From positions 1 to 51,550 of the forward strand of contig JADGDU010000030.1 in assembly GCA_016744705.1 (NCBI GenBank): a stretch of DNA of 51,550 nt. The letters run 5' to 3'. A program made the translations under genes and the position numbers. The notes beneath the pieces were generated by a model, which made no database searches, had not been told where the DNA came from, and was given only the letters and a program-made list of their open reading frames with translations. Of the stretch, positions 9,115 to 17,899 are shown one piece after another (the stretch's first letter is position 1; the number at the start of each line of letters is the position of its first letter). The stretch is from Candidatus Krumholzibacteriia bacterium (GTDB lineage Bacteria; Krumholzibacteriota; Krumholzibacteriia; LZORAL124-64-63).

Positions 9115-10461
9115 ATGAAGCGACGAAACTTTTCTTTGTTGAGCATTTTGACTTTTACAGTATTGCTGATGGTCCACCCGGTGACAGGTTGGACTCTTGA
9201 TCCCCCTGCGCCTGAATGGGTTTTCCTGGGGCTTGAGGGATGCCCAATCCAGGTTGTTGGACACAACAGTCAATATGTTGTCGTGGGGGCCATGGACGGT
9301 TTGCATATTCTGGATTCCGAGACGGGGAACTGGCTTGATTTTGCCAACGTGGGACCTGCCGGTTGGCCGGTGACCGCGTTCGGTCGTGCTCCTATGTATT
9401 CTGACATCCTGATCACTGGTCGGTTGGACCCGGAAAATCGGGGGGCCCTTGTCATCACCCAGATCTCCGATGGAGCTTCTGAAGTGAGCCTTGGCGATCT
9501 GCCCGGTGCGGTGTCCCAAATCGATCACACAGATTACTTTGGCGACTATCGGGTCTGGGCGTGCGTACCAGGGGATACGGAAACCGGCAAGGTATTCAAA
9601 TCCGGCAGTGGCGGTGAGCTGTGGACCGAGATCACTGGACATGGTTTTTCCAAACCCAATTCTTTTTCCTCTACCATCACTGTGCTTGACCGTGAAATCG
9701 TAGCTCAAACCGTGCTGGCGGGGGACGGCCCCCTGCAGTCTACCACCGACAACGGAGAAACATTTGAGCCGGCCCATGAAGATTTGCCTGGAGGCGAGGC
9801 CATTACAATCCTCATTAGCCCTTCTTGCGTGTCGAGTTTGCCCAAATCCCGAGATTCCTCCTGCGAATACATCTTAGCCACCACCGAGGCAGGCCTGTAT
9901 CTCAAGACTGAAACCGACGGACTCTGGCAATTGATTCTCACGCAGCCGTGTCAGAAGGTCATGCACGTGGCTTCGGAAACCTATCAGAGGATATGTGTTT
10001 TGACCGAATCAGGAACCTTGCTGGGTGCAGAAATGGAAGAGAATTCAACCTGGATATGGGAGGACTGGGGCGCCAATCTTGGCGACGTTCAAATTGCTGA
10101 TTTTGAGTACCACTCAAACCACCTTCTGGTGGGTACAGCCAGTCAGGGTCTTTTTAGAAAGATCTTTCCCGTGGGTAGTACCAGCGTTCCCCAACTGAGG
10201 AATGACTGGCATTTTTCCGTGGCACCCAACCCCTTCAACCCCATCACCACTTTCAGTTTTGAAGCTCCCCAAGGCGGCTTGGCCGATTTGACGGTCTTCG
10301 ATATTCGAGGACGAAAAGTGGAAACCATATTTCATGAGGTTCTTGATGCCGGCAACCATGACATAACATGGAAACCCCGGAATTTATCCAGCGGTATTTA
10401 TTTGGCTCATTTGAGAATGGATGGAAAGGTTGAGGTTCAGAGGGTTGTTTTACTTAAATAA
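9115..10461 (+). CDS. Secreted propeller-like protein with C-terminal sorting module
   Basis: 448 residues from the ATG preceded by GGGAGGG; an upstream in-frame start at 9055 is less likely because the signal peptide (KRRNFSLLSILTFTVLLMV) begins here. The body has repeated short beta-strand units with WxD/SxDNG features (GGELWTEITGHGF, STTDNGETFE, TTEAGLYLKT, GTASQGLF), like sialidase/BNR or photosystem-stability-type propellers. No sialidase active site is evident. The C-terminus is the FlgD-like module (PNPFNPITTF, FDIRGRKVETIF) ending in LLK. It is probably a surface or extracellular protein of unknown binding specificity. It ends 2 bases from the convergent TRIC gene. Confidence 0.8.
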   Translation: MKRRNFSLLSILTFTVLLMVHPVTGWTLDPPAPEWVFLGLEGCPIQVVGHNSQYVVVGAMDGLHILDSETGNWLDFANVGPAGWPVTAFGRAPMYSDILITGRLDPENRGALVITQISDGASEVSLGDLPGAVSQIDHTDYFGDYRVWACVPGDTETGKVFKSGSGGELWTEITGHGFSKPNSFSSTITVLDREIVAQTVLAGDGPLQSTTDNGETFEPAHEDLPGGEAITILISPSCVSSLPKSRDSSCEYILATTEAGLYLKTETDGLWQLILTQPCQKVMHVASETYQRICVLTESGTLLGAEMEENSTWIWEDWGANLGDVQIADFEYHSNHLLVGTASQGLFRKIFPVGSTSVPQLRNDWHFSVAPNPFNPITTFSFEAPQGGLADLTVFDIRGRKVETIFHEVLDAGNHDITWKPRNLSSGIYLAHLRMDGKVEVQRVVLLK

Positions 10462-10463
10462 GC

Positions 10464-11075
10464 TTATTTGTCCTGGTTTCCGAAAGCCACAACGGGCAAA
10501 CCCAGATGCCATTTAATAGCAGCCAAACGCAGAATTAAAGCCGATATAAGACCAGCCCAAACCGCAACTTGCACGGGGGCGCCTACGGTCATTAGAATCT
10601 CAAAAATGCCGGCACCCAGCACGGCGCAGGTGGCATATAGATCGTGACGCAGGACCAGGGGAACATCTCCGGATAGGAGATCCCGAATGACCCCACCGAC
10701 GATTCCTGTCATCACACCCATCAGGGTGATGATCCCCGGACTGGCCCCGGCTTGCATCGCTTTGGCGGCCCCCAGAACACAGAAGAAAGCCAGCCCAACA
10801 GCATCGGCCAACAGTAAAGGCAGTCGGCCGATGGTCCAGAAGCGAGCCAAGGCCACGGTGATCAGGGCTGTCCCCATGCCGACGGCAATGTAAATCGGTT
10901 GGTGGATCCAGAACACAGGCACATCCAGCAACAAGTCGCGCAAGGTGCCACCACCTATGCCTGTAATTATGGCCAGTACCACCACCCCAAATAGATCCAT
11001 TTGCTTACGGCCCGCCACAAGGGCACCCGAAATGGCAAACACTCCGACACCAAAAAGATCAATAGTCTGGATCAT
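10464..11075 (-). CDS. TRIC/UPF0126-family membrane protein
   Basis: 203 residues, the usual length. Two tandem repeats of the family are visible: the first has GVGVFAISGALVAGRKQMDLFG and GIGGGTLRDLLLD, the second has AKAMQAGASP and GIVGGVIRDLLSGDVPLVL. These glycine-rich repeats with GGxxRDxL are the hallmark of the bacterial trimeric intracellular cation channel family (YicG/YadS-like), with seven membrane segments in the inner membrane. Family members conduct monovalent cations, and a glycine-transport role has also been proposed. The start has GGAG six bases upstream. It lies 60 bases downstream of the DUF89 gene on the same strand and is probably co-transcribed. Confidence 0.9.
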   Translation of the reverse strand: MIQTIDLFGVGVFAISGALVAGRKQMDLFGVVVLAIITGIGGGTLRDLLLDVPVFWIHQPIYIAVGMGTALITVALARFWTIGRLPLLLADAVGLAFFCVLGAAKAMQAGASPGIITLMGVMTGIVGGVIRDLLSGDVPLVLRHDLYATCAVLGAGIFEILMTVGAPVQVAVWAGLISALILRLAAIKWHLGLPVVAFGNQDK

Positions 11076-11135
11076 TCTATACTCCCAAATTATATCCCAC
11101 TGAATAGACCCGGTACCGTCCCGGAATAACCCAAT

Positions 11136-12017
11136 TCAATATTTGTTGGTTTCCGTTGCCCGCGTGCCTGCTTGATATTTCCAGACCACAAACCCGCCGA
11201 CAGGGACTTCCAGATGTTGGGCAATGCGCTCGCATTTTACAGTCAGCAAAAAATACACATCACGGGGACCATCCAACAAGCCCTCGAGATTGCCCTGGCC
11301 TTTGGCAATGACCACATCCGCATCGTTGAAGGCTGCGCGGAATTCCGGGGAAGTGCGCTCGAGAATAACTCCCGGTGCATCGTCTCCCGTGGTGATCACC
11401 TTGGCCATGTCTGGAATACCCGCTAATTCTGCATCGGCAATGGTGATGTCATTGATCACTGGGCCGCCTCGCACAACAAAAGTCATCGCGGGATGGGCCA
11501 GGGTCTCCAGAAAGAGACTGTCGAGCACGATCTCCCCAGCGTTGTCCCCAATATACAGGACCGATAGTGCGGCGGCCAAATCGGCGCCCAACTGCTTGCT
11601 GTCATCCACAGCCAGGTCGGCTTTCAGGACGCGCTGGATGGAGGAAGCAGGGTCAAACAAGTGGCGGGCTCCGAAGTCGATGACGTTTCCTGCCACGGCC
11701 AACCGCACGGCCATGGTGAATGGGTCTTCGGCCTGGGCCAATTGAATTTTCAATTTGCTGGCGTACTCGAGCATGGCCTGATTGCTGCGGTGTTTGATTT
11801 CCCGATAGGGATCTGCATCTGCTGCGGAAAGGCGCAGTTGGGCGTGGAGATCCCGGGCCAGAGAAGGAGGTGATTGGTGCCAGTCGGCTGTAGCCAGAAA
11901 TTGGAGAGCTTGCCTCAGCATGTCCTCCTTCAATGATTCCTCAACACATCCTTCGTCCATCAAACGCAAACAACTCTGGATGGTGCAAGGGATGCACTCG
12001 AATGCTACTTCCATCAT
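11136..12017 (-). CDS. DUF89 / ARMT1-like metal-dependent phosphatase
   Basis: 293 residues. The N-terminus has the prokaryotic DUF89 signature CIPC (with another Cys nearby), a helical segment, then the catalytic core with GDNAGEIVLD, VVRGGPVINDIT and AKGQGNLEGL. The Asp and Asn residues in GDNAGE bind the divalent metal in this family. DUF89 proteins are damage-control phosphatases acting on phosphorylated metabolites and are related to pantothenate-pathway phosphatases; the substrate here is not known. AAGGAG precedes the ATG-ATG start. It is the first gene of a two-gene minus-strand unit with the TRIC-like protein, and divergent from the acyl-CoA ligase. Confidence 0.9.
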   Translation of the reverse strand: MMEVAFECIPCTIQSCLRLMDEGCVEESLKEDMLRQALQFLATADWHQSPPSLARDLHAQLRLSAADADPYREIKHRSNQAMLEYASKLKIQLAQAEDPFTMAVRLAVAGNVIDFGARHLFDPASSIQRVLKADLAVDDSKQLGADLAAALSVLYIGDNAGEIVLDSLFLETLAHPAMTFVVRGGPVINDITIADAELAGIPDMAKVITTGDDAPGVILERTSPEFRAAFNDADVVIAKGQGNLEGLLDGPRDVYFLLTVKCERIAQHLEVPVGGFVVWKYQAGTRATETNKY

Positions 12018-12181
12018 AACGCTCTCCTTTTGGATATCTGATTGGGACTCTCAAACAATAGCAGGCACTCAATGCAAGTCAAACCTCGTGAATGAAAGGC
12101 GAGAAACTCCGGATGCCGCTTGTGAGAGGGAAGTAAAGGGGTGGGTGATCAAAATTTATGGCATTTGAAACGGTCTTGATT

Positions 12182-12210
12182 TTGATGGCCGGGGGGCAGC
12201 GTACTATACT
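12182..12210 (+). promoter_or_regulatory. Sigma-70-like promoter of the acyl-CoA ligase gene
   Basis: TTGATG (12182-12187), a 17-base spacer and TATACT (12205-12210). Transcription would begin near 12217, giving a leader of about 30 bases before the GTG start. The -10 overlaps the alternative TTG start at 12210, which argues against that longer form. Confidence 0.6.
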
Positions 12211-12245
12211 TGAAGGCAAACAATAATTTACCTGAAAGGACTATC

Positions 12246-14033
12246 GTGCACGAGAATTTGCCTGCCATGATTGCTGCCCACGCTGCGCAAAGGGGCGACC
12301 ATCCAGCTATGCGTTTCCGTTCGTCTGGCCAATGGCGTGAAATATCTTACGGGGCTATGAACAATTCCATTCAGGCCATTGCTCGTGGTTTGTTGGAGTC
12401 GGGCCTGGCCCAAGGCGATCGAGTGGGAATTATTTCCGGGAATCGACCGGCCTGGTCCCTGGTTGACTTTGGTATTCTGCGCGCCGGGGGTGTGGTGGTG
12501 CCTATCTACCCCAGCAGCACGGCCACCCAATTGGTAGAAATCGTTCAGGATTCCGGTTTGCAAACTCTCTTCGTGGGCAGTAACCAGGAATTGGCCACAG
12601 TGCGTGAGGCTCACCAGCGGCTTCCCCAACTCAACTTGGTTTTGGTCTTCGACGATGAATCCACCAGTCCGGCCGAGGGCTATCTGAGTTTTGCCGATTG
12701 GGCTGAAGCGGGAGAAACTCTTGGTGGCGATGGTGAACTGGCTCGCCGCCAGGAAGCCAGCCAACCCGGTGATTTGGCCACCATCGTTTACACCAGCGGA
12801 ACCACTGGCGAACCCAAGGGCGTCATGCTCTGCCATGCCAATATTTTTCATCAGTTCCGCGGCCTTTCCAAGCGGTTCACCATTGGCTCCGATGATCGTT
12901 CCCTCTGCTTCTTACCCCTGAGCCACATTTTCGAACGGACCTGGACATACTACGTCTTCCATTTGGGCGCCATCAATTGCTACCTGGATAATCCCAAACG
13001 CGTGATGTCAGCACTGACCTCCGTCAAACCCACTGTGATGACGGGTGTGCCGCGCCTGTATGAGAAGATCCACGCCACCATGTACGACCGGGTCGAGCGA
13101 GGCAGTGCGTCCCGCCGGCGCCTTTTCCAATGGTCCATGGCCGTGGGACTAAATTTCCACACCAGGCGTTTGGCAGGGCGTTTCATTTCGCCATGGCTGA
13201 AGTTGCAGCACGTGGTGGCCGAAGGTTTGGTATTGCGGAAAGTCCGGGCTGTGGTTGGGGGTCATAAGAACTTTTTCGCTGCTGGAGGGGCGCCCTTGGC
13301 CAAGGAAATTGAGGAAACATTCCTGTCGGCTGGTGTGCTGGTGTGTCAGGGCTATGGCCTGACCGAGACCTCGCCCACCGTCACTTGCAACTTCCCGGAA
13401 GGATTGCGCCTGGGAACAGTGGGCCGTCCGTTGTCTGAGGTCGAGGTTCGCATTGGTAAGGATGAAGAAATCCAGGTGCGCGGTCCCAACGTCATGTTGG
13501 GGTATTGGAATAAACCCGAGGCTACCGCTGCGGCGTTCACCGAGGATGGTTGGTTCAAAACCGGGGATATTGGCTCCCTCGATCCCGACGGATTTTTACG
13601 AGTCACCGACCGGCTCAAGGAGATCATTGTCACCAGCGGCGGTAAAAATGTCGCTCCGGCTGCCATCGAAATGATGGTGGGCAAAGACCACTACATCGAG
13701 CAGATCGCCGTGGTGGGCGAGGGTCAAAAATATTTGGCTGCCTTGGTCACGCCCAGCTTCGAGGCTTTGGAGGAATGGGCCAAGGAACAACAAATCCGTT
13801 TTGGCGATCGGGCTGAGTTGTTGCGTCATCATCGTGTGGTGGAGTTCATCCGGGAGCGTATCGACAGGCAATCGGCCAACCTTGCGGGATTCGAACGCAT
13901 CCGCCGCTTCCACCTTTTGGAAGATGGGTTTAGTCTCAATAAAGGTGAAATTACGCCTACCTTGAAACTCAAACGCAAGGTTATTCAAGAGCACTACAAG
14001 GACGCCATCGGGCGGCTGTTCAAGGGACGTTAG
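12246..14033 (+). CDS. Long-chain fatty acid--CoA ligase (AMP-binding)
   Basis: 595 residues from GTG, chosen because GAAAGGA lies five bases upstream and the promoter -10 rules out the TTG at 12210. The enzyme activates fatty acids with ATP and CoA through an acyl-adenylate. The P-loop-like motif YTSGTTGEPKGVMLCH is at about 181-196, followed by LPLSHIFERTW, the GYGLTETSP adenine-binding motif, GWFKTGDIG and DRLKEIIVTSGGKNVAP with the hinge. The C-terminal lobe keeps the catalytic Lys region (LNKGEITPTLKLKR). This pattern is the FadD15/AMP-forming long-chain group, often found in actinobacteria and FCB bacteria. Nearby lipases and GlpD suggest a role in using exogenous lipids. Confidence 0.93.
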   Translation: MHENLPAMIAAHAAQRGDHPAMRFRSSGQWREISYGAMNNSIQAIARGLLESGLAQGDRVGIISGNRPAWSLVDFGILRAGGVVVPIYPSSTATQLVEIVQDSGLQTLFVGSNQELATVREAHQRLPQLNLVLVFDDESTSPAEGYLSFADWAEAGETLGGDGELARRQEASQPGDLATIVYTSGTTGEPKGVMLCHANIFHQFRGLSKRFTIGSDDRSLCFLPLSHIFERTWTYYVFHLGAINCYLDNPKRVMSALTSVKPTVMTGVPRLYEKIHATMYDRVERGSASRRRLFQWSMAVGLNFHTRRLAGRFISPWLKLQHVVAEGLVLRKVRAVVGGHKNFFAAGGAPLAKEIEETFLSAGVLVCQGYGLTETSPTVTCNFPEGLRLGTVGRPLSEVEVRIGKDEEIQVRGPNVMLGYWNKPEATAAAFTEDGWFKTGDIGSLDPDGFLRVTDRLKEIIVTSGGKNVAPAAIEMMVGKDHYIEQIAVVGEGQKYLAALVTPSFEALEEWAKEQQIRFGDRAELLRHHRVVEFIRERIDRQSANLAGFERIRRFHLLEDGFSLNKGEITPTLKLKRKVIQEHYKDAIGRLFKGR

Positions 14034-14078
14034 GGAACTTCACTCATGGGCCGTTTCACCCCGAAATCAGTCCTTGTG

Positions 14079-14100
14079 ATTATGCACATAAGTGCATAAT
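14079..14100. promoter_or_regulatory. Perfect 9-bp inverted repeat, likely operator
   Basis: ATTATGCAC (14079-14087), a 4-base spacer ATAA, then GTGCATAAT (14092-14100). It lies 31 bases before the DUF134 gene, beside AT-rich sequence that could serve as its -10. The position suggests autoregulation by the DUF134 protein, which is an inference. Confidence 0.55.
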
Positions 14101-14130
14101 ATTGAGGTGATACAATTTTAAGGAGAGGCG

Positions 14131-14586
14131 ATGCCCCGGCCGCAAAAAAAGCGATCTGTATGCCACCCCCCGTTGTTTGATCGGTTCAAACCCACCGGGG
14201 TAAGAGGCAATGTTCTGACAGAGATCGCTTTGACACTGGATGAATTCGAGGCCATCCGCTTAGCGGATTACCAAGGCCTGGATCACAACGAATCGGCCGC
14301 AGAGATGGGGATTTCCCGGTCCACATTCTCCCGCCTCGTGGAAAAATCCCGGCGAAAAGTGTCTCAGTTCCTGATCGAGGGCAAGCACCTGCGCATAGAT
14401 GGGGGCGAAGTCCATTTCGAACGCAACCTGATACGTTGTGAAGATTGTGACCATCTGGTGAACATCGCTCTGGATGCGGACACAAAACAATGCCCGGGTT
14501 GTGGGTCGTCGAAACTGATTAATCTTGCTGGCGGATTCGGACATGGCCGGTGTTGTGCCAAACACCACCGAACTCGAAAAGGGTAG
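14131..14586 (+). CDS. DUF134-family HTH regulator with zinc-ribbon tail
   Basis: 151 residues. The N-terminus MPRPQKKRSVC and FKPTGV are typical of DUF134. The stretch LTLDEFEAIRLADYQGLDH and AAEMGISRSTFSRLVEKSRRKV forms a sigma-70 region 4-like helix-turn-helix. The C-terminal part has CEDC and CPGCG, which would make a zinc ribbon or metal site, then a CC-HH tail. DUF134 proteins are predicted DNA-binding proteins often encoded beside NifX/NifB-like small proteins, as here. AAGGAG precedes the ATG. Likely a regulator of the next gene, possibly sensing metal or redox state. Confidence 0.88.
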   Translation: MPRPQKKRSVCHPPLFDRFKPTGVRGNVLTEIALTLDEFEAIRLADYQGLDHNESAAEMGISRSTFSRLVEKSRRKVSQFLIEGKHLRIDGGEVHFERNLIRCEDCDHLVNIALDADTKQCPGCGSSKLINLAGGFGHGRCCAKHHRTRKG

Positions 14587-14678
14587 GGGCATGGATTGTA
14601 GGGACGGGAAAGAATCAACTGCGGACGGATGATGACGAGCGCAGTATTTTGGTTGGTACAAAAACCAGGAGATGAAAA

Positions 14679-15050
14679 ATGAAACGAACTTTTGCGATTC
14701 CAACTGCGGGCGGGAAAGCCTGTGCTCATTTTGGCCACTGCCAGAGTTTTGCAGTGGTGGAGGCTGACGGCGATCAGTTGGGCGAGGTAACATTCATGGA
14801 ACCACCAGCTCACCAACCCGGGACATATCCGAAGTTCCTGGCCGATAAAGGCGTGAATGTTATCCTCGCTGGCGGCATGGGTGTTATGGCCCAGAATCTG
14901 TTCAAAGAAAACAACATTGAAGTCCACATGGGCGTAAGCGAAGAGGAACCTCGTTCGTTGATAGAGAGCTACCTGCGTGATGAATTGAAACAAGGGAATA
15001 ACCTTTGTGATCATGGTACTGAAGGCCATAATCCCAACTGCGGTGGTTAA
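14679..15050 (+). CDS. NifX/NifB-type dinitrogenase iron-molybdenum cofactor-like protein
   Basis: 123 residues with AGGAGATG ahead of the start. It has the family layout: FAIPTAGGKACAHFGHCQSF at the N-terminus (the AHFGHC motif is typical of MTH1175-like members), LADKGVNVILAGGMGVMAQNLF in the middle, and a Cys/His-rich tail (NLCDHG, HNPNCGG). The fold is an RNase H-like cofactor binder. In nitrogen fixers it handles FeMo-cofactor, but no nif structural genes are here, so a general role in iron-sulfur or metal handling is more likely. It lies 92 bases after the DUF134 gene, the usual partner. Confidence 0.9.
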   Translation: MKRTFAIPTAGGKACAHFGHCQSFAVVEADGDQLGEVTFMEPPAHQPGTYPKFLADKGVNVILAGGMGVMAQNLFKENNIEVHMGVSEEEPRSLIESYLRDELKQGNNLCDHGTEGHNPNCGG

Positions 15051-15196
15051 GTCCTGAAGATCGCCATCGCCATTGGGATGGAGAAATGATTCTAACTGGG
15101 CCGTTGTTTCCCGGATGACTGTTGAGATTGTGGGCAAAGCATGCCATTTTAGAGTTTGTGCTAAATGCTTGTCCATTATTTCTGGAGTAGGTCACG

Positions 15197-17827
15197 ATGA
15201 AAAACGTCGTTATCGGGATTCACGGCCTGGGCGGAAAACCACCGGCACATGTATTGCGTTCGTGGTGGATGCAATCTATTCGTGAAGGTGTCAAACGTTC
15301 GCAGATAGAGTTGAACGAGTTCGAATTTGAATTGGTTTATTGGGCGGATATTTTGCACTCGGCTCCTTTGGATCCGGAAATTTCTGACCTGCGCAGCCCT
15401 CTTTTTCTGGCTGAACCTTATATCCCAAGCAGACAGGCTACCCCACCCAGTTCTCGTGGTTTGAAAAGACGAATTGTTGCCTTCCTTGAAGAAAAATTCA
15501 GTCGAATATTATTAAATGAAGATTTCACCATTAACTACCAGTCGGTGACCGATAGCCTTATACGCCGGTACTTCAAAGATCTGGATTCCTACTATTCCAC
15601 TGAGCCGATTACCGATGGTGTGACCGAGGCAGATCGGGACAAGATTCGCCGCCGTTTGACGTCCGTGCTCGAAAAACACCAAGGGGACCGCATCCTCTTG
15701 ATTGCCCATTCCATGGGATCCATTGTTGCCTTTGACGTCCTGGATCTGAATCCGCACCTGCAGGTGGATACCTTGGTGACCATTGGTTCGCCGCTGGGCT
15801 TCCCGGTGGTACTGGGGCGGATGGCCGCCGAGCGTGGTGGAGCAGACTCTCGGATGCGGGCTATGCAGATCCCTGACAACATTGGTCAAGCCTGGTACAA
15901 TCTTGCGGACATAGAGGACTATGTGGCATTTGATTTCAACATCGCAGACGATTTTGTAGCCAATGCCGCCGGCGTCAAACCAGTTGACGTGCAAGTGGTC
16001 AATGATTACGTCTATCGCAGGAACCGGAACCCTCACAAAATCTATGGTTATTTGCGAACCCAGGCGCTGGCTGAAATAGTTGGAGATTTTGGACTGATTT
16101 GCCCAGAAGGCTGGCTGCATCGGAGCAAACGTTTCTTGAAGGGTCTTCTGATGAAGCGGGAAGATGCTAAGGGAGCATCAGCCCTTTCGGTCAACGAAAG
16201 TGAACCATCCTCGCTGGTTCCCAGCCCGCATTATCTGCCCGAACAGATTCCGGAAAAAGAGACTCGTCTGAACCGCACTCAAGCTTTGAGAGATCTCAGG
16301 CACAATCCCAAAATCTGGGATTTCGTCGTCATCGGGGGTGGCGCCACAGGCCTGGGAGTTGCCGTGGAAGCTGCCTCAAGGGGCTACAGCACCCTGCTTC
16401 TGGAGAAATATGATTTAGGCAAGGGAACTTCGAGCCGTAGCACGAAATTGATCCATGGCGGGGTTCGGTATCTCCAACAGGGCAACGTCTCCTTGGTCCT
16501 GGAAGCTCTGCGCGAGCGGACGATTTTGCGGCAAAACGCCCCGCACCTTGTGCATGATCTTCCCTTTATCGTACCCACTTACGATTGGTGGGAAGGACCG
16601 TTCTATGGCGTCGGGATGAAAGTGTACGATGCACTGGCCGGTAAGCATGGATTTGGTACTTCGGTCAATCTCTCACCCACCGAGACTGTCAAAAAAATAC
16701 CCCAGATCGAAACCCAGGGTTTGCGCGGCGGAGTGCAGTATCATGACGGCCAGTTTGATGATGCGCGCCTGGTGATCAACCTGGCCCAAACGGCCGCTGA
16801 TGAAGGGGCCACGGTCATCAATTATATGGGCGTTCATGAAATCAGCCAGACCGGTGGCGCGGTGGATGGAGTGGTCGCACGCGACACCCTGTCCGGTGAG
16901 AACTTCAAAGTTCAGGCGCGCTGCGTGATCAATGCCACCGGACCTTTCACCGATACGGTGCGTCGTTTGGATGATCCGGCTTGCAAGCCCATCATGAAGG
17001 CCAGCCGCGGGGTGCATGTTGTTCTTGATGGATCATTTCTCGGGGGCGAAACGGCCATCATGGTGCCCCATACGGATGATGGCCGGGTGCTTTTTGCCAT
17101 TCCCTGGCTGGACAAAGTTGTTATCGGCACAACGGACACTGCCGTCAAGACTCTGGATTTGGAACCGGTGGCTGAGCCCGATGAAATCTCTTTTATTCTC
17201 TCACATGCGGCGAAGTATCTGACTCATGACCCAACATTGGCAGATATAAAGAGCATCTTTGCTGGCCTGCGTCCATTGGTTATGGAGGAGTCGGCCGAGA
17301 ATACTGCCGAACTGTCCCGGGAACATCAGATCCTCATCTCCTCATCTGGATTGGTGACCATCACAGGAGGCAAATGGACGACCTACCGCCTGATGGGAGA
17401 GGAGACCATCGACCAAGCCCTGACCATAGCGCAACTGGATTACGTTCCTTCACAAACCAAAAACCTGGCGGTGCATGGGTGGGAGCGCAATTCACCGGTT
17501 TTCGGATTACTGGCGCACTACGGAGTGGATGCCTACAAGATCGAAGCCATGATCGATGCCGAACCGAAACTGGGCCAGAAGCTGCATGAGGACCTGCCTA
17601 TCACCCGGGCTATGGTTGCCTGGGCTGCCCGTGAAGAGATGGCCCAGACTGTGGAAGATGTTTTGGCCCGCCGCACCCGGTGCATTCTGCTGGACGCCCG
17701 GGCCAGTGCTGAAATATCCGAAGAGGTGGCAAAGATATTGGCGGCAGAATTGGACCACGACAAAGCTTGGGTCCAATCACAGGTTGGACAGTACAAGGAT
17801 CTGGTCACGCGTTATCTGCCTGGCTGA
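15197..17827 (+). CDS. Fusion: N-terminal lipase-like hydrolase and C-terminal glycerol-3-phosphate dehydrogenase
   Basis: 876 residues in one uninterrupted frame; GGAGTAGG precedes the ATG. Residues 1-315 look like a cytoplasmic alpha/beta-hydrolase: IGIHGLGG (oxyanion loop), LLIAHSMGSIVAFD with nucleophile Ser near 172, an Asp in DIEDYVAFD, and a likely His in NPHKIYGYL. After a linker of about 55 residues, residues 374-876 are a complete FAD-dependent GlpD: VVIGGGATGLG binds FAD, TSSRSTKLIHGGVRYL is the family signature, and ASRGVHVVLD, TTDTAV and ITGGKWTTYRLMGE follow. GlpD oxidises glycerol-3-phosphate to dihydroxyacetone phosphate and passes electrons to quinone at the inner membrane. 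The fusion would couple glycerolipid hydrolysis to oxidation of its product; that coupling is inference. Confidence 0.9.
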   Translation: MKNVVIGIHGLGGKPPAHVLRSWWMQSIREGVKRSQIELNEFEFELVYWADILHSAPLDPEISDLRSPLFLAEPYIPSRQATPPSSRGLKRRIVAFLEEKFSRILLNEDFTINYQSVTDSLIRRYFKDLDSYYSTEPITDGVTEADRDKIRRRLTSVLEKHQGDRILLIAHSMGSIVAFDVLDLNPHLQVDTLVTIGSPLGFPVVLGRMAAERGGADSRMRAMQIPDNIGQAWYNLADIEDYVAFDFNIADDFVANAAGVKPVDVQVVNDYVYRRNRNPHKIYGYLRTQALAEIVGDFGLICPEGWLHRSKRFLKGLLMKREDAKGASALSVNESEPSSLVPSPHYLPEQIPEKETRLNRTQALRDLRHNPKIWDFVVIGGGATGLGVAVEAASRGYSTLLLEKYDLGKGTSSRSTKLIHGGVRYLQQGNVSLVLEALRERTILRQNAPHLVHDLPFIVPTYDWWEGPFYGVGMKVYDALAGKHGFGTSVNLSPTETVKKIPQIETQGLRGGVQYHDGQFDDARLVINLAQTAADEGATVINYMGVHEISQTGGAVDGVVARDTLSGENFKVQARCVINATGPFTDTVRRLDDPACKPIMKASRGVHVVLDGSFLGGETAIMVPHTDDGRVLFAIPWLDKVVIGTTDTAVKTLDLEPVAEPDEISFILSHAAKYLTHDPTLADIKSIFAGLRPLVMEESAENTAELSREHQILISSSGLVTITGGKWTTYRLMGEETIDQALTIAQLDYVPSQTKNLAVHGWERNSPVFGLLAHYGVDAYKIEAMIDAEPKLGQKLHEDLPITRAMVAWAAREEMAQTVEDVLARRTRCILLDARASAEISEEVAKILAAELDHDKAWVQSQVGQYKDLVTRYLPG

Positions 17828-17899
17828 TTTCTGATATGATGGAATGTTTCTTTCATTCCTGGAATATGTTATTCTTATGATCAAAAATAGGAGGACTAC

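Noticed and set aside
12210..12245. TTG start for the acyl-CoA ligase
   Set aside because: The codon overlaps the -10 hexamer and has no ribosome binding site.
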